Shown here in pieces: positions 26,449-35,236 of a stretch of 64,000 bases of DNA. The stretch's first letter is position 1; each line of letters begins with the position of its first letter. The notes under the pieces are model-generated. The model was not told where the DNA came from, searched no databases, and worked only from the letters and a program-made list of their open reading frames with translations. The stretch covers positions 124,001 to 188,000 of the forward strand of contig JAHBXL010000001.1 in NCBI GenBank assembly GCA_019636495.1, in the 5' to 3' direction. The position numbers were made by a program, and so were the translations under genes. The stretch comes from Phycisphaeraceae bacterium (GTDB taxonomy: Bacteria > Planctomycetota > Phycisphaerae > Phycisphaerales > UBA1924).

Positions 26449-27015
26449 TTAGTTGGCGGCCGGATCGAGATCGACCAGGTGGATGCGCAGCCGCAGGACC
26501 AAGCGGTTCACCGTCCCCCGGTGGACGCCGCGCTCGGCGGCGATCTCTGGGACCGACTTGCCCGCGAGCAGATCACGGGCGAGCGCGAACAGGTCCTCCG
26601 GCAGGTCCGCGATCCGGTCGGCGAGATCGAGGCGTGCATCCACTTCGCTCACGCCACCGTGGTGGCGGTCGGCGAAAGCCATGCCTTCAGTGCCAAGGGT
26701 CGGCAACGGCACGAGGCGATCGCGCACTGCCGCCTCGCGGCGGAGTTGCTTGCACTTCTGTCGGTACCAGAGGTTCATGACACCCTTCATGAACGTCGTC
26801 CGCGAGGCGATCGTCGGATCGAACCGGCGCAGCGCGCGCACGATCTCGGCCGCCAACTCCTGCCACAGATCTGCGACCTGATCAGGAGCGAGCGTGTAGA
26901 GGCGTCCGAGCCGCTCGGTACGGAACTTCATCTGCCGGAGGGTGAGGGGAGGGAAAGCGGCGGAGCCGCTACGATCGGCGCACGTCAGCGCCCGGTCTGC
27001 TGCGATCGAAGGCAT
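26449..27015 (-). CDS. Sigma-like/HTH regulator of the element
   Basis: A 188-residue protein that resembles a small sigma factor. Region 2-like: LWQELAAEIVRALRRFDPTIASRTTFMKGVMNLWYRQKCK is similar to the helical core with the polymerase-facing face; region 4-like HTH: LLAGKSVPEIAAERGVHRGTVNRLVLRLRIHL. It could drive transcription of the replication genes that follow. ATG 27015 has GAGGAGG 4 nt upstream and is preferred; ATG 26931 is an alternative that would drop 28 residues. It precedes the RecA-like ATPase gene in the same direction. Confidence 0.65.
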   Translation of the reverse strand: MPSIAADRALTCADRSGSAAFPPLTLRQMKFRTERLGRLYTLAPDQVADLWQELAAEIVRALRRFDPTIASRTTFMKGVMNLWYRQKCKQLRREAAVRDRLVPLPTLGTEGMAFADRHHGGVSEVDARLDLADRIADLPEDLFALARDLLAGKSVPEIAAERGVHRGTVNRLVLRLRIHLVDLDPAAN

Positions 27016-27126
27016 GACGCCTCCTCGTGCCAGACATCGCCCGCAGGGCCCGGCAGCAGCTCGGTGCGAGATGTGGATCAGGGAACGTGGAGGACGTCCT
27101 GCCGGGCAGCCGCTCCGGCACGTCCG

Positions 27127-27171
27127 GGGCTACACGCGGCGTAGCGGGCCGCTACATTCGGCGTAGCGGGC
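27127..27171. repeat. Two tandem hairpins after the QueC-like gene
   Basis: GCTAC-ACGCGGC-GTAGC (27129-27145) and CCGCTAC-ATTCGGC-GTAGCGG (27149-27169) are near-identical direct copies, each a 5-7-bp stem with a 7-nt loop, directly after the stop of the QueC-like gene. They may be a terminator-like element or a protein site between this unit and the sigma-like gene. Confidence 0.5.
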
Positions 27172-29199
27172 TCAGAACTCCCACGGCGGTACGTCCACTG
27201 GCGCGTAAACCATGACGGAGCCACGAGATATGGCACCGTCGATGTGGGCGCCGGCGACGGCGTGGTACTTCTTGATGATCTCGATCGAGTCATTCACCCG
27301 ATTGCGGACGCGGTCCCGCAACCGCTTGTGGTCGGCGCTCTCCACCTTCATGCGACCTGCGAAGTTGTGCTCGCGCAGGTACACGACGAGGCGTTCCTTC
27401 TCGTTCTCGGCAACCTTCTGGGCGGTGGTATCCCCGGCCTTCACGGCTGCGGCGATCTCGTCATTGAGCTCGGTAATCCTCACCCAGATCAAACGCGCTC
27501 CCTTCGCATCCAGCGTGGCTTCCGACCGCGCGCTCGGTATGTCCTTCATGTGCGGACGAGCGATGGCGTAGAGCTCCGCCACGGTGAAGCGCTTGTTGGG
27601 TCGAGAGAGCATCGCCTGCAGGTAGATCATGCCGACGCTCAGCTCGAAGCGCTTGTCGATGCTGTCAAAGCGAAGCAGCCAGCCCTGGCCCTCCTGCACG
27701 AGTTGATGCGACGGCGGCGGCGGTTCGGCTGCACCCAAGATTGGCGGTGCGCTCGCGACCGTAGTGTTCGGATTCGGATCATGAACGAGACGCAGCGTGC
27801 AGGTTTCGGGAAGGGCTCGCCTGCGGATCTCGGACATATGCGCCTTCCCGGCTACCTCGATCGCCGACATGACCTGCTTCCCGTGGCGCTGATAGAGGTC
27901 GAAGATCCTCTTCGCCGCCTCATCGGCGGGCAGATCGATATGGGGAAACGCGCGGACAGCCTCGCCATACCGGTTATAGAACGTGGTGATGTCCATGTCC
28001 GCGACCTGCTGAGCCGTCTCCAGATACGATGCCAGCATGATCCGCGACTCGCCTTCACCGCGAGCGTCGGTCAGCAGTTGATGGCGATAGCGGTCCGCGG
28101 GCTCGAACTGCTCCGCTCCACTGGATAGGACCGCGAATCGGCGATCGATGCACTGAGAACACTCGCCACAGTGGGGCTTGTCCGTGCGGTACTTGCGGGT
28201 GTGTGTGCAGCTAGTGGAATAATCGATCATCGGCCCGTGGCCGAGCTTGATGATGTCGCCGACGACTTCGCCCTTGGTCTTCCAAAGGAACCTATTGTCC
28301 ACCTTGAACGATGTCCCCGTGATGAGCGAGAAGAACCTCTGCATGCACGCAAGCACCCTCGGATGCGTCGTGCGGGTAGCGCGCGAGCCGACAACTTGGG
28401 GCGAAAGGGGCAGATTCAGGCTCACGACGCCGTTCTCGTAGAAACGGATCGCGTCAAGCCCAGCCATGCGGGCCACCGCCACGGCGAACGACGCGTAGAG
28501 GAATGATCGCGCCCGCTGCGTGTACTCCCGCTCGGAACGGTGCTTCTTGTCGGCGCGAATCCTGATGAACTGGGGCTTAGGGCCCGGCGCGGCACTGGTG
28601 ATCATGCTTCGCAGCGTCTTGTGCCGCTCTCGCTTCGTGGCTGCGGACGCGTGTGTGACCAACAGCGTGGATCGCTTGTCTCGGACGACCTCTTCGAGCG
28701 TGCCACCAAGTGAGTCTAATCCGCCCGAGAACAGCACCGCTGACTCTGCAGGCTCGGCCGCGATGAGGGAGCCGAAGTTCAGGTACGCGTCCAGCGTGGG
28801 TGGGTGCTTGTACTGGGAGAACGTGAACTCGTATTCGTCCTCTGAGAGAAAGCTCAGCAACTCCTGCAGGGCGTCGCCGACCTCGGAGGAACGCCAGAGC
28901 GCCGGAACGCGGACGGGAATCTCGAAACGCATGCGTCGACGCCAGAACGCACCCATCGACTCGACATCGTCCTCGCCGCGCCGCTGCATTTGATCGGCTA
29001 CGAACACAAGCGCGGCGATTTCAACGAGATCGACGAGGGCAGGTGCGATGTTCTGGTTGAGCTGTTTGCCGAGGTCGTTGATCTCGACCGTGACGTTCTT
29101 CCCCGGCCCCGCAGTGCGGAGCTTGGAGACGCCGGCGGCGGTGCCTGGGTGGGAGGAGGCGGCCTCGTTGCAGGCGAAGAGCATCTCGGGAGGGTTCAC
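27172..29199 (-). CDS. QueC-like ATPase with extra C-terminal domain, candidate defence gene
   Basis: A 675-residue protein. The QueC/PP-loop domain has SGGLDS at about 158-163 (ATP-pyrophosphate binding) and the QueC zinc site Cys331, then HCGECSQC (Cys344, 347, 350), before IDRRFA. Unlike housekeeping QueC (about 220-240 residues) it has a ~150-residue N-terminal extension and a C-terminal ~170 residues (GMIYLQAMLSRPNKRFTVAEL ... GSVMVYAP) resembling the winged-helix-like domain found at the end of some large regulatory proteins. QueC-like enzymes occur in Qat and type IV CBASS defence systems; no other genes of those systems are here. GTG 29199 has GGAGG upstream and overlaps the partner's stop (GTGA). 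Function inferred. Confidence 0.75.
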   Translation of the reverse strand: MNPPEMLFACNEAASSHPGTAAGVSKLRTAGPGKNVTVEINDLGKQLNQNIAPALVDLVEIAALVFVADQMQRRGEDDVESMGAFWRRRMRFEIPVRVPALWRSSEVGDALQELLSFLSEDEYEFTFSQYKHPPTLDAYLNFGSLIAAEPAESAVLFSGGLDSLGGTLEEVVRDKRSTLLVTHASAATKRERHKTLRSMITSAAPGPKPQFIRIRADKKHRSEREYTQRARSFLYASFAVAVARMAGLDAIRFYENGVVSLNLPLSPQVVGSRATRTTHPRVLACMQRFFSLITGTSFKVDNRFLWKTKGEVVGDIIKLGHGPMIDYSTSCTHTRKYRTDKPHCGECSQCIDRRFAVLSSGAEQFEPADRYRHQLLTDARGEGESRIMLASYLETAQQVADMDITTFYNRYGEAVRAFPHIDLPADEAAKRIFDLYQRHGKQVMSAIEVAGKAHMSEIRRRALPETCTLRLVHDPNPNTTVASAPPILGAAEPPPPSHQLVQEGQGWLLRFDSIDKRFELSVGMIYLQAMLSRPNKRFTVAELYAIARPHMKDIPSARSEATLDAKGARLIWVRITELNDEIAAAVKAGDTTAQKVAENEKERLVVYLREHNFAGRMKVESADHKRLRDRVRNRVNDSIEIIKKYHAVAGAHIDGAISRGSVMVYAPVDVPPWEF

Positions 29200-29978
29200 T
29201 TGTTCCCCTCCTTGAGCTCGGCCACCATCTTCTTCATGGCCTGGTGGGCGAACCCCTCGGCGTGCTTGCGGGTGATCCCGCCGGTGTCCTTGTTCTGCCA
29301 GTTCTGCTTCGACTGCCAATCCCCCGCGAACTTCTGCACGATCACGGCGGCCTGCCGGCAGTGGAGGCCCATCGCGTCGTCGAACGCCGCCTTTGCGGCG
29401 AGGTTGGCGAAGCGTTGCCCTTGGCCCACATGGTTGGCGCACTCCCGGCTCGCGTAGAACTGGAGCACCTTGTTGGTCAGCTGCCCGAAGAACTGCTTTC
29501 CGAGCTCGCCGAAGTTCTTCTCAGTGCCGAGGTCGCGGAACGCCCGCTGGACATCCTGGGCAGTAGCCCCGAAGAGGGACGACGCCTTTCCCGTCACGAG
29601 TTGGTTGGTGACCTCGATCGCGGCGCTCTGCGCCATCTCGCCCAGGTCAGTCCGGCCCTTGTTGTTGGGCATCGCCTTGTCGATGTTCTGCGAGACCGCG
29701 CTCAAGATTGCCGGGAGGCTGGGGCTGTCAGGAACGTTGAACCCCCGCGCGCGCAGCCCGGCGGCAAAGTCCTGCTCCCGGGCCGCCTGGGTGAGCTGCG
29801 TCAACGACCAGAACGCCTCAACAAGCCCCGTGTGGTGAGCCGCGGCCATGAGGCCGGATTCGGCCGCGCGGATGATGGCGTTGGCGATCTGGTCAGCGCC
29901 GGCACCCGCGGCGATGAGGCCGATCACCTCTTTCCACTTCCGCGATCTGGGAAGATATCCGAGTCGTGTGTGTCCCAT
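29196..29978 (-). CDS. Partner of the QueC-like protein, unknown function
   Basis: A 260-residue soluble protein beginning MGHTRLGYLPRSRKWKEVI, which has the look of a conserved opening, followed by helical segments (VEAFWSLTQLTQAARE; RTDLGEMAQSAAIEVTNQL) and CREC-like residues (FYASRECANHVGQGQRF). The C-terminus is Lys-rich (AHQAMKKMVAELKEGNK). I recognise no catalytic motif and no similarity to QatA, QatB or QatD as I know them. ATG 29978 has GAGG 8 nt upstream; ATG 30014 has none. Stop and the next start overlap by 4 nt, so the two proteins are made together and probably act together. Confidence 0.65.
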   Translation of the reverse strand: MGHTRLGYLPRSRKWKEVIGLIAAGAGADQIANAIIRAAESGLMAAAHHTGLVEAFWSLTQLTQAAREQDFAAGLRARGFNVPDSPSLPAILSAVSQNIDKAMPNNKGRTDLGEMAQSAAIEVTNQLVTGKASSLFGATAQDVQRAFRDLGTEKNFGELGKQFFGQLTNKVLQFYASRECANHVGQGQRFANLAAKAAFDDAMGLHCRQAAVIVQKFAGDWQSKQNWQNKDTGGITRKHAEGFAHQAMKKMVAELKEGNK

Positions 29979-30069
29979 GCGGTCGGCCTCAACGACCGCC
30001 GTCTCGGGAAACACGCCCGCGCTGGCGTCTGGTCGCTGTTATTGGCATCGACCGCCAGGAGGCGCATCT

Positions 30070-30534
30070 TCACCCGGGATTGGCCGCAAGGTGAGGTGTT
30101 TCGCCGCCGAGCGTCTGATAAGCACATCGCCACAAGTGGCGCTGACGGTTCCAATCGACCTCAGCCGCGATCGGCCGCAGTTCATGCTCAGTCACCGGGT
30201 CTCGGCCCCGCGCGACCGGAGGCATAAAGAGGATGGCTTCCTGTAGGTCTGGCGCGAGGTGCAGGAGATTCATGATCTGCGTGACGCGGGCTCGGGTCAC
30301 GTGGCCCACCGCAGCCAGATCGCCCTGCGTGCTCACCGCCCCCTCCCGAACCAGGGCATCGAACCGAATCGCCAGCGCCATCAACCTCGCGACCCGGGGC
30401 ACCCGACCGGGTGATACTGTCTGCTGCGCATCCTCGGTAGGCGCTCGTTTACGTCCGGGCACGATGAACCTCGCCGTCGTTCTGATCGGGACGGGACCCG
30501 TAGCGCGGCCTGTCTGGTTGGAGGGCGAAGTCAT
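30070..30534 (-). CDS. Conserved-looking protein of the recombinase cassette
   Basis: A 154-residue protein with an HTH-like core: LMALAIRFDALVREGAVSTQGDLAAVGHVTRARVTQIMNLLHLAPDLQEAILF, ending in a basic tail. Similar small proteins follow large serine recombinases in planctomycetes and alphaproteobacteria, next to DUF2924 genes. It may be an accessory factor for directionality. Start ATG 30534 overlaps the recombinase stop (ATGA). Confidence 0.65.
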   Translation of the reverse strand: MTSPSNQTGRATGPVPIRTTARFIVPGRKRAPTEDAQQTVSPGRVPRVARLMALAIRFDALVREGAVSTQGDLAAVGHVTRARVTQIMNLLHLAPDLQEAILFMPPVARGRDPVTEHELRPIAAEVDWNRQRHLWRCAYQTLGGETPHLAANPG

Positions 30535-32093
30535 TCGCTGGCTGTCTCCGCTGGCTCGCGTTCAGGGTTGAAGGTGATCGAGACGTCCTGCGTCTGGCCG
30601 TCATATTCAACGGACGCGAGCACGACGTGCAGGAACTCGGCGCGTTCGGCCTGCGTCATCGCGTTCCAGACCCCGTCGAAGGCCTCCACCGCACCGGCCA
30701 CCTCGTCCTCGTCGATGAGGCGATCCGCGTCCGCCGCCACCTGCGCGGAAACCGCGGCGAGCGTTCGCCGCACACGCTCGATCTCGCGGCGTGTGGCGGC
30801 CGTGGGCTCTTCACCGGATAGTCGTTCAAGCACGGTACGAAGCCGCGTCTGCTCCGCGAGTCGAGCGCTGGCCGCGTCCCGGAGGAGGTCGATCGCACGG
30901 GCCACGACCGCCTCCATCTGCGGCGACTCGGCCAGAATGGCCTTCACCTGGTCAACAACGAACGATTCGAGCGCCGGCCCGGGCAGGGAAGGGGCCGCGC
31001 AGTGCTGCCGTCCGCGTTTCACCGCGTTGGAGCAGACGTAGTAGCGGTATCGGGAGCGCGTCCCGTCGGATTTTGTCTTCGAGGCGCTGCTGGGGGACAT
31101 CGCGCAACCGCACCCCTTGCACCGGACCAGCCCGCCAAGGAGCGCTCCCGTCGAGTTCTTGACGTTCGCCCCGCCGCGGTCGCCGGCGAGTTTGAGTTGA
31201 GCGTGGACCCGGCGGAAGAGATCTTCGTCGATGATCGCTTCGTGTTCGCCGTCGTAGACCGCCCCGTTGTGCGGCACTTTCCCCACGTACAGCGGGTTGC
31301 GGAGCAGTCGCGAGATGATGGTCTTGTCGAACTCCCGGTTGCCGACCGTGCGTCCGGCGGTGGTCGTCCACGACTTCGTTGTCCACCCGCGGCTGTTGCA
31401 CTCGTCGGCAACGTGCATGATGCTCCGCAGTTCGAGGTACAACTCGAAGATCCGACGAATCCGCTCCGCCTCCCCTTTGTTGACGACCAGCCGCCGACCC
31501 GTGAATGGAGCCGGCGCGGGCACGAAGTCATACCCCAAGATCGGTTTGCCGTGCTGGTACTTGCCCTTGCGGCGGGCGGAGGCGATCTTGTCGCGCGTGC
31601 GCTCGGAGATGATCTCCCGCTCGAACTGCGCGAACGACAGCAGGATATTCAGCGTCAGGCGGCCCATCGAGTGGGTCGTGTTGAACTGCTGCGTAACGGA
31701 GACGAACGACACGCCCTTGCGGTCGAAGAGCCCCATCAGCCGCGCGAAGTCCATCAGCGACCGGCTGAGCCGGTCCACCTTGTAGACCACCACGCAGTCG
31801 ACCTTTCCCGCTTCGATGTCCGCCATCAGCCGCTTGAGCGCAGGACGCTCGATGTTTCCTCCGGTGAATCCGCCGTCGTCGTACTTGTCGGAGAGGCACA
31901 GCCACCCCTCGTTCTTCTGGCTGGCGATGTATGCGATGGCGCTTTCGCGCTGGGCGTCCAGGCTGTTGAACTCCTGGTTGAGGCCCTCCTCGGTGCTCTT
32001 GCGCGTGTAGATGGCGCAGCGGATGGTGCGCGAGCCCGACTTGGGCGAGGAGCTTCCCAACGCGGCGGAACGCTTGGTGGCGGTAGCGCTCAT
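30531..32093 (-). CDS. Large serine recombinase
   Basis: A 520-residue resolvase/invertase-type recombinase. The catalytic domain opens with CAIYTRKSTEEG (nucleophile Ser33), then DRLSRSLMDFARLM and FAQFEREIISERTRDKIA. The zinc ribbon follows as CKGCGCAM and a later YVCSNAVKRGRQHC; the rest is a coiled-coil region (RTVLERLSGEEPTAATRREIERVRRTLAAV). It could mobilise its own cassette or a neighbouring region. The overlaps with DUF2924 upstream and the HTH protein downstream (both ATGA) make a tightly coupled operon. Confidence 0.93.
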   Translation of the reverse strand: MSATATKRSAALGSSSPKSGSRTIRCAIYTRKSTEEGLNQEFNSLDAQRESAIAYIASQKNEGWLCLSDKYDDGGFTGGNIERPALKRLMADIEAGKVDCVVVYKVDRLSRSLMDFARLMGLFDRKGVSFVSVTQQFNTTHSMGRLTLNILLSFAQFEREIISERTRDKIASARRKGKYQHGKPILGYDFVPAPAPFTGRRLVVNKGEAERIRRIFELYLELRSIMHVADECNSRGWTTKSWTTTAGRTVGNREFDKTIISRLLRNPLYVGKVPHNGAVYDGEHEAIIDEDLFRRVHAQLKLAGDRGGANVKNSTGALLGGLVRCKGCGCAMSPSSASKTKSDGTRSRYRYYVCSNAVKRGRQHCAAPSLPGPALESFVVDQVKAILAESPQMEAVVARAIDLLRDAASARLAEQTRLRTVLERLSGEEPTAATRREIERVRRTLAAVSAQVAADADRLIDEDEVAGAVEAFDGVWNAMTQAERAEFLHVVLASVEYDGQTQDVSITFNPEREPAETASE

Positions 32094-32608
32094 GCGGTCC
32101 CCTTCTTGGTCAGCCCGAAGAACAGGAACCCGTTCCAGTGAGACCCGGTGATCGCTGTCGCGACCGCCGACAGGGAGCGGTAGGTCTTCCCTTCGTACTC
32201 GAAGCCGTGTGGCAGCACCGTGACCTCGTGCTCAGCGCCTTTGAACGTGCGTCGCAGCACGCTGCCGGGCGCGGGCAAACGGTCGGTTCCCGCCGACGCC
32301 AGCCGCCCGGTGATGGTCATAAGCCGCGCGCCGGCGCGGACGCTTTCAGCCTCCCGTTCCCCAGGCGGTCGGACCCGGACGTCGACGTCCCGGGCCAACT
32401 CCGCGGCCCGACGCCGCGCCCGTTCGGAAAGGTTTCCCTCCGCGAGGGATTGGATGCGCCAAGCGACCCGTCGATAGAGCCACTGGCGGTTCCCGGAGGC
32501 CGTCGGCTCGCCAAAGACCTGGGCGTAGCGCTCGCGCAGCCGCGACACCGGCATGTGGCGGAGCTCGTCGATCTGTTGCTGGAGGAATCTGGTTGCGGCG
32601 GTCTTCAT
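32090..32608 (-). CDS. DUF2924 protein of the recombinase cassette
   Basis: A 172-residue protein matching DUF2924: opening QQQIDELRHMPVSRLRERYAQVFGEP, RQWLYRRVAWRIQSLAEG and the C-terminal LRRTFKGAEHEVTVLPHGFEYEGKTYRSLSAVATAITGSHWNGFLFFGL, which is the RAMA-like tail. DUF2924 proteins accompany large serine recombinases; the tail is thought to bind DNA. ATG 32608 overlaps the preceding ORF stop (ATGA). Confidence 0.88.
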   Translation of the reverse strand: MKTAATRFLQQQIDELRHMPVSRLRERYAQVFGEPTASGNRQWLYRRVAWRIQSLAEGNLSERARRRAAELARDVDVRVRPPGEREAESVRAGARLMTITGRLASAGTDRLPAPGSVLRRTFKGAEHEVTVLPHGFEYEGKTYRSLSAVATAITGSHWNGFLFFGLTKKGTA

Positions 32609-32901
32609 CGTCCTTCAGGCTCCTTCGGGCCGCATCGTCCCGGATTCTCCGGTTCGGGACGGGGGCGTTCACCCGTAGGCACACTGAGGGCGGCATGCTC
32701 CGCGAGTTCAAGTCCCGCCTCAGAGGAACCGGCATGTTCGATGATGACGCCAGAATCGTTGGCGCTCGCATCAATCAGCCGGGCCGTGGCGGCGGCCAAG
32801 AGTTCGATAGCGCGGGCAGGCAGGCATAGCAAGCCCGCCGTCGTCGGGATGTTCTGCGCTTCGTGTCGTGGCATGTGGCGAGGGACGCAGCCCTCGCCCA
32901 T
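32605..32901 (-). CDS. Small hypothetical protein ahead of DUF2924
   Basis: A 98-residue protein, Pro/Glu/Ala-rich, with a Cys pair and one predicted helix (LLCLPARAIELLAAATARLIDA). It overlaps the DUF2924 start by 4 nt, which supports it being translated. ATG 32901 is listed; ATG 32874 (MPRHEAQN) is an equally possible start. No family recognised. Confidence 0.45.
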   Translation of the reverse strand: MGEGCVPRHMPRHEAQNIPTTAGLLCLPARAIELLAAATARLIDASANDSGVIIEHAGSSEAGLELAEHAALSVPTGERPRPEPENPGRCGPKEPEGR

Positions 32902-32966
32902 ACCCCTCTGCTAACCAGCGGGGTTTGTCGCGCCCAATATCGGCAGCCCGCTGCGGAGTGCGACGC

Positions 32967-33794
32967 TCATGCCAGGTAGTCATCTAGTGCCGCGGGAGCC
33001 GCCGCCAGCGCCGTCGCTGTCAGTGCTTCATAGTGATTGGCACCAAAGGCAGTCGCCAACCCGACAGCCTCATCGACGAGATACTGGACCGCATTCGCCC
33101 TGGTCACCCCGTGAGCGCGAAGACTGTGACGGAACCGCGACAAAGCACTGATGCCAGCATCCTGCAGCCGTGGCATCAGCCGAAGTCGGGCGTAATGGAC
33201 CTCCAGAGTGGCAATCTCTGCGGGCGTCAGCCCGACATCACGCCGGATTGCAAACTGGATCGCGGACGCACCACCGGGGGCATGCGTCACAGCTGCCGAG
33301 AGATGGTCCCGGTCGAGCAGCGACGAGTAGTAGAGGTTCAGCACTTCGGGCACGACACCGACTGGTGGCCAGTAGTCGCCCTTCGCCTTGTTGCACTTGG
33401 AGCAGCAGGGAGCGAGGTTTCTCGCCATGACCGCAAACTCGGGAAACGACTCCTTCGGGACGTAGTGGTCCATTTCGCCCCACGGCTCGATGAGACACCA
33501 CTGGCATAGGTAGTTGCGGTTGGGCGGCCTCGCGTCGAGGACTGCCCGCTTGAGGGCGGCGACAGTCGGTCGGTCAAGGTTGTAGCACCCGACGCAATAC
33601 TCAGCGTCTGTACCCACGAGCGTGCTTGCTGCGAGCGAGTGAAACGCTGTGGTCGTGCCAGCGTACTCGATGTAGCGAGTCTCCAAGGCCGGCTTTAGCA
33701 CCCGCAGTCGGGGTCGCGCTGGGGCTCGCTTGCCCTCGATGATCGCGTTGAGGTGAGTCGCCTCACCAATCTCCACTGGAACCAGCCGGGGCAT
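32967..33794 (-). CDS. HNH nuclease, PtuB-like (Septu system)
   Basis: A 275-residue protein. The HNH core shows LCQWCLIEPWGEMDHYVPKESF, then the second Cys pair in LAPCCSKCNKAKGDY, which is the HNH-Zn arrangement (DHxxPK, CxxCN). It would cut nucleic acid when the partner ATPase senses infection. Its start ATG shares one base with the stop of the ATPase gene (TGATG at 33792-33796), so they are translationally coupled. This pairing, ATPase plus HNH, defines Septu/PtuAB systems; sequence identity to known PtuB could not be checked. Confidence 0.8.
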   Translation of the reverse strand: MPRLVPVEIGEATHLNAIIEGKRAPARPRLRVLKPALETRYIEYAGTTTAFHSLAASTLVGTDAEYCVGCYNLDRPTVAALKRAVLDARPPNRNYLCQWCLIEPWGEMDHYVPKESFPEFAVMARNLAPCCSKCNKAKGDYWPPVGVVPEVLNLYYSSLLDRDHLSAAVTHAPGGASAIQFAIRRDVGLTPAEIATLEVHYARLRLMPRLQDAGISALSRFRHSLRAHGVTRANAVQYLVDEAVGLATAFGANHYEALTATALAAAPAALDDYLA

Positions 33795-35233
33795 CAGACC
33801 TGCCCCCGATCTGCGCGCAGGAACATCTTCGCCTCGAAGCTGAGCGGGTACTCGAAGCCCGCCTGAATCTCTTCCAGCGTTCGCCCCGGGGACACCCGTC
33901 GAGACCAGTCACGAAACCGGCTCGGCGTGTCGCCCGCTTTGAAGATCTGCTCGGTCAGCACGGTCAGGTTCTGGCCGAATGACTCAATCCCGAGCGGCTC
34001 AATTGTCGTCATCCGATCAAGCCGCGTGAAGACGCGGACGTACCGTGATGGCACCTGCTGCAGGATCATCGGGGAATGCGTGGCGATCACCGCATACGAC
34101 CGAAAATGCGAGAGCAGGCGTTCGATCGCTCTCATCAGCCCCGCGATCGCATTCGGGTGAAGGTGAAGCTCCGGCTCATCGTACAAGAGCAGGGATGCGG
34201 GCTCAATCACCGCGATGACACCCGTCAATGTCGAGGCGAGCACAAGCTGGCCGGAACTCAGCGGCGGAGCCTTGGGCTTCGGATCGTCCCCGCCAGCCCT
34301 GAGGTAATCGGAGACGAGCGTGAAGGCGCCGTCATCGAGGACGTCTGCAAGCACCTCGCTCCATATGTCTTCGTGCCCCGCCTTCCTCACAGTCTCGAAG
34401 GCCGCCCGCATCTTGCGGAACATCTGCGCCCGCGGGGCTATCCGACCGGTGTCGTCGTAGATGCCGCAGTAGTGGTAGCTGAACGTCCGGTCGGTCCGCC
34501 CCTTTCCTGGCCGACGGAACCGGTCCAGTGCGCTGTAAGAGACAGCGATCGCGCGGCTAAACGGGGGACGCTGCTCGGCAAATGTGGTGTCCTCGGGGTC
34601 ATCGCCGCTGACCGCCGCCGCCAAGCGCGACAGAAACCAGGTCTTGCCCGCGCCGTTCTTCCCGACGAGGGCCATGATCCGGCTCGGGACGGTCGGGGTA
34701 TCGCTGAAGCGAAAGGTGGTCACGAAGGGCGCACTGGCCCCTTTAAGCACCGCCTGAAACGTGAACAAGATGGGCTGCTCCTGGACCTCGTTGGCGTCCA
34801 GGGCGGCGCGCCCATCCTTCAGTGCCAGCTCCGCTTCGCTGAAGCGCAGCAGAGATGTCTTCCAACCCCCGTCAGACTCGAACAGCGGCACGAGCGCCGG
34901 ATCGTGCACGACGTCGCGCAGACCGCGCAGAATCGCCGTTCTCCGGTCCTGCGGGATCGTGCTCAACGTCTTGTAGTAATCCAGACTCTGCCCGAGCGAG
35001 CAGCAGTCATCAGGCACCTCGTTGAACGGGCTTTCCAGTTTGGGAGAAGATTCGCCGCGACGGAGGATCTTGACCGAACCAACCTCCACCGATTTCTTCT
35101 TGGTGGCGTGATACGTCATCGTGAAGAGCGTGACGTACCCGAAGTCGTTCCAACTGTCACGCGTGAGCTGAACGCACGGGAACTTGGCGTTCGACGGGAT
35201 CGACTGGCGATATGGAACGACGTAGAAGCGCAT
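33794..35233 (-). CDS. ABC-type ATPase, PtuA-like (Septu system)
   Basis: A 479-residue ATPase. Walker A ALVGKNGAGKTW (about residues 190-200), ABC signature LSSGQLVLAST, Walker B SLLLYDEPELHLHP and H-loop VIATHSPMIL. The order fits OLD/SMC-like ATPases and Septu PtuA. The N-terminal ~185 residues are beta-rich and probably sense the trigger. It is placed 3 nt after the HsdS gene and directly upstream of the HNH gene, so the Septu-like pair appears to be the tail of the restriction operon. Confidence 0.82.
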   Translation of the reverse strand: MRFYVVPYRQSIPSNAKFPCVQLTRDSWNDFGYVTLFTMTYHATKKKSVEVGSVKILRRGESSPKLESPFNEVPDDCCSLGQSLDYYKTLSTIPQDRRTAILRGLRDVVHDPALVPLFESDGGWKTSLLRFSEAELALKDGRAALDANEVQEQPILFTFQAVLKGASAPFVTTFRFSDTPTVPSRIMALVGKNGAGKTWFLSRLAAAVSGDDPEDTTFAEQRPPFSRAIAVSYSALDRFRRPGKGRTDRTFSYHYCGIYDDTGRIAPRAQMFRKMRAAFETVRKAGHEDIWSEVLADVLDDGAFTLVSDYLRAGGDDPKPKAPPLSSGQLVLASTLTGVIAVIEPASLLLYDEPELHLHPNAIAGLMRAIERLLSHFRSYAVIATHSPMILQQVPSRYVRVFTRLDRMTTIEPLGIESFGQNLTVLTEQIFKAGDTPSRFRDWSRRVSPGRTLEEIQAGFEYPLSFEAKMFLRADRGQV

Positions 35234-35236
35234 GAT

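Noticed and set aside
27172..29978. Qat (QatABCD) defence system
   Set aside because: Only a QueC-like gene is shared; no QatA-like ATPase or TatD-like gene is nearby and the partner does not look like QatB.
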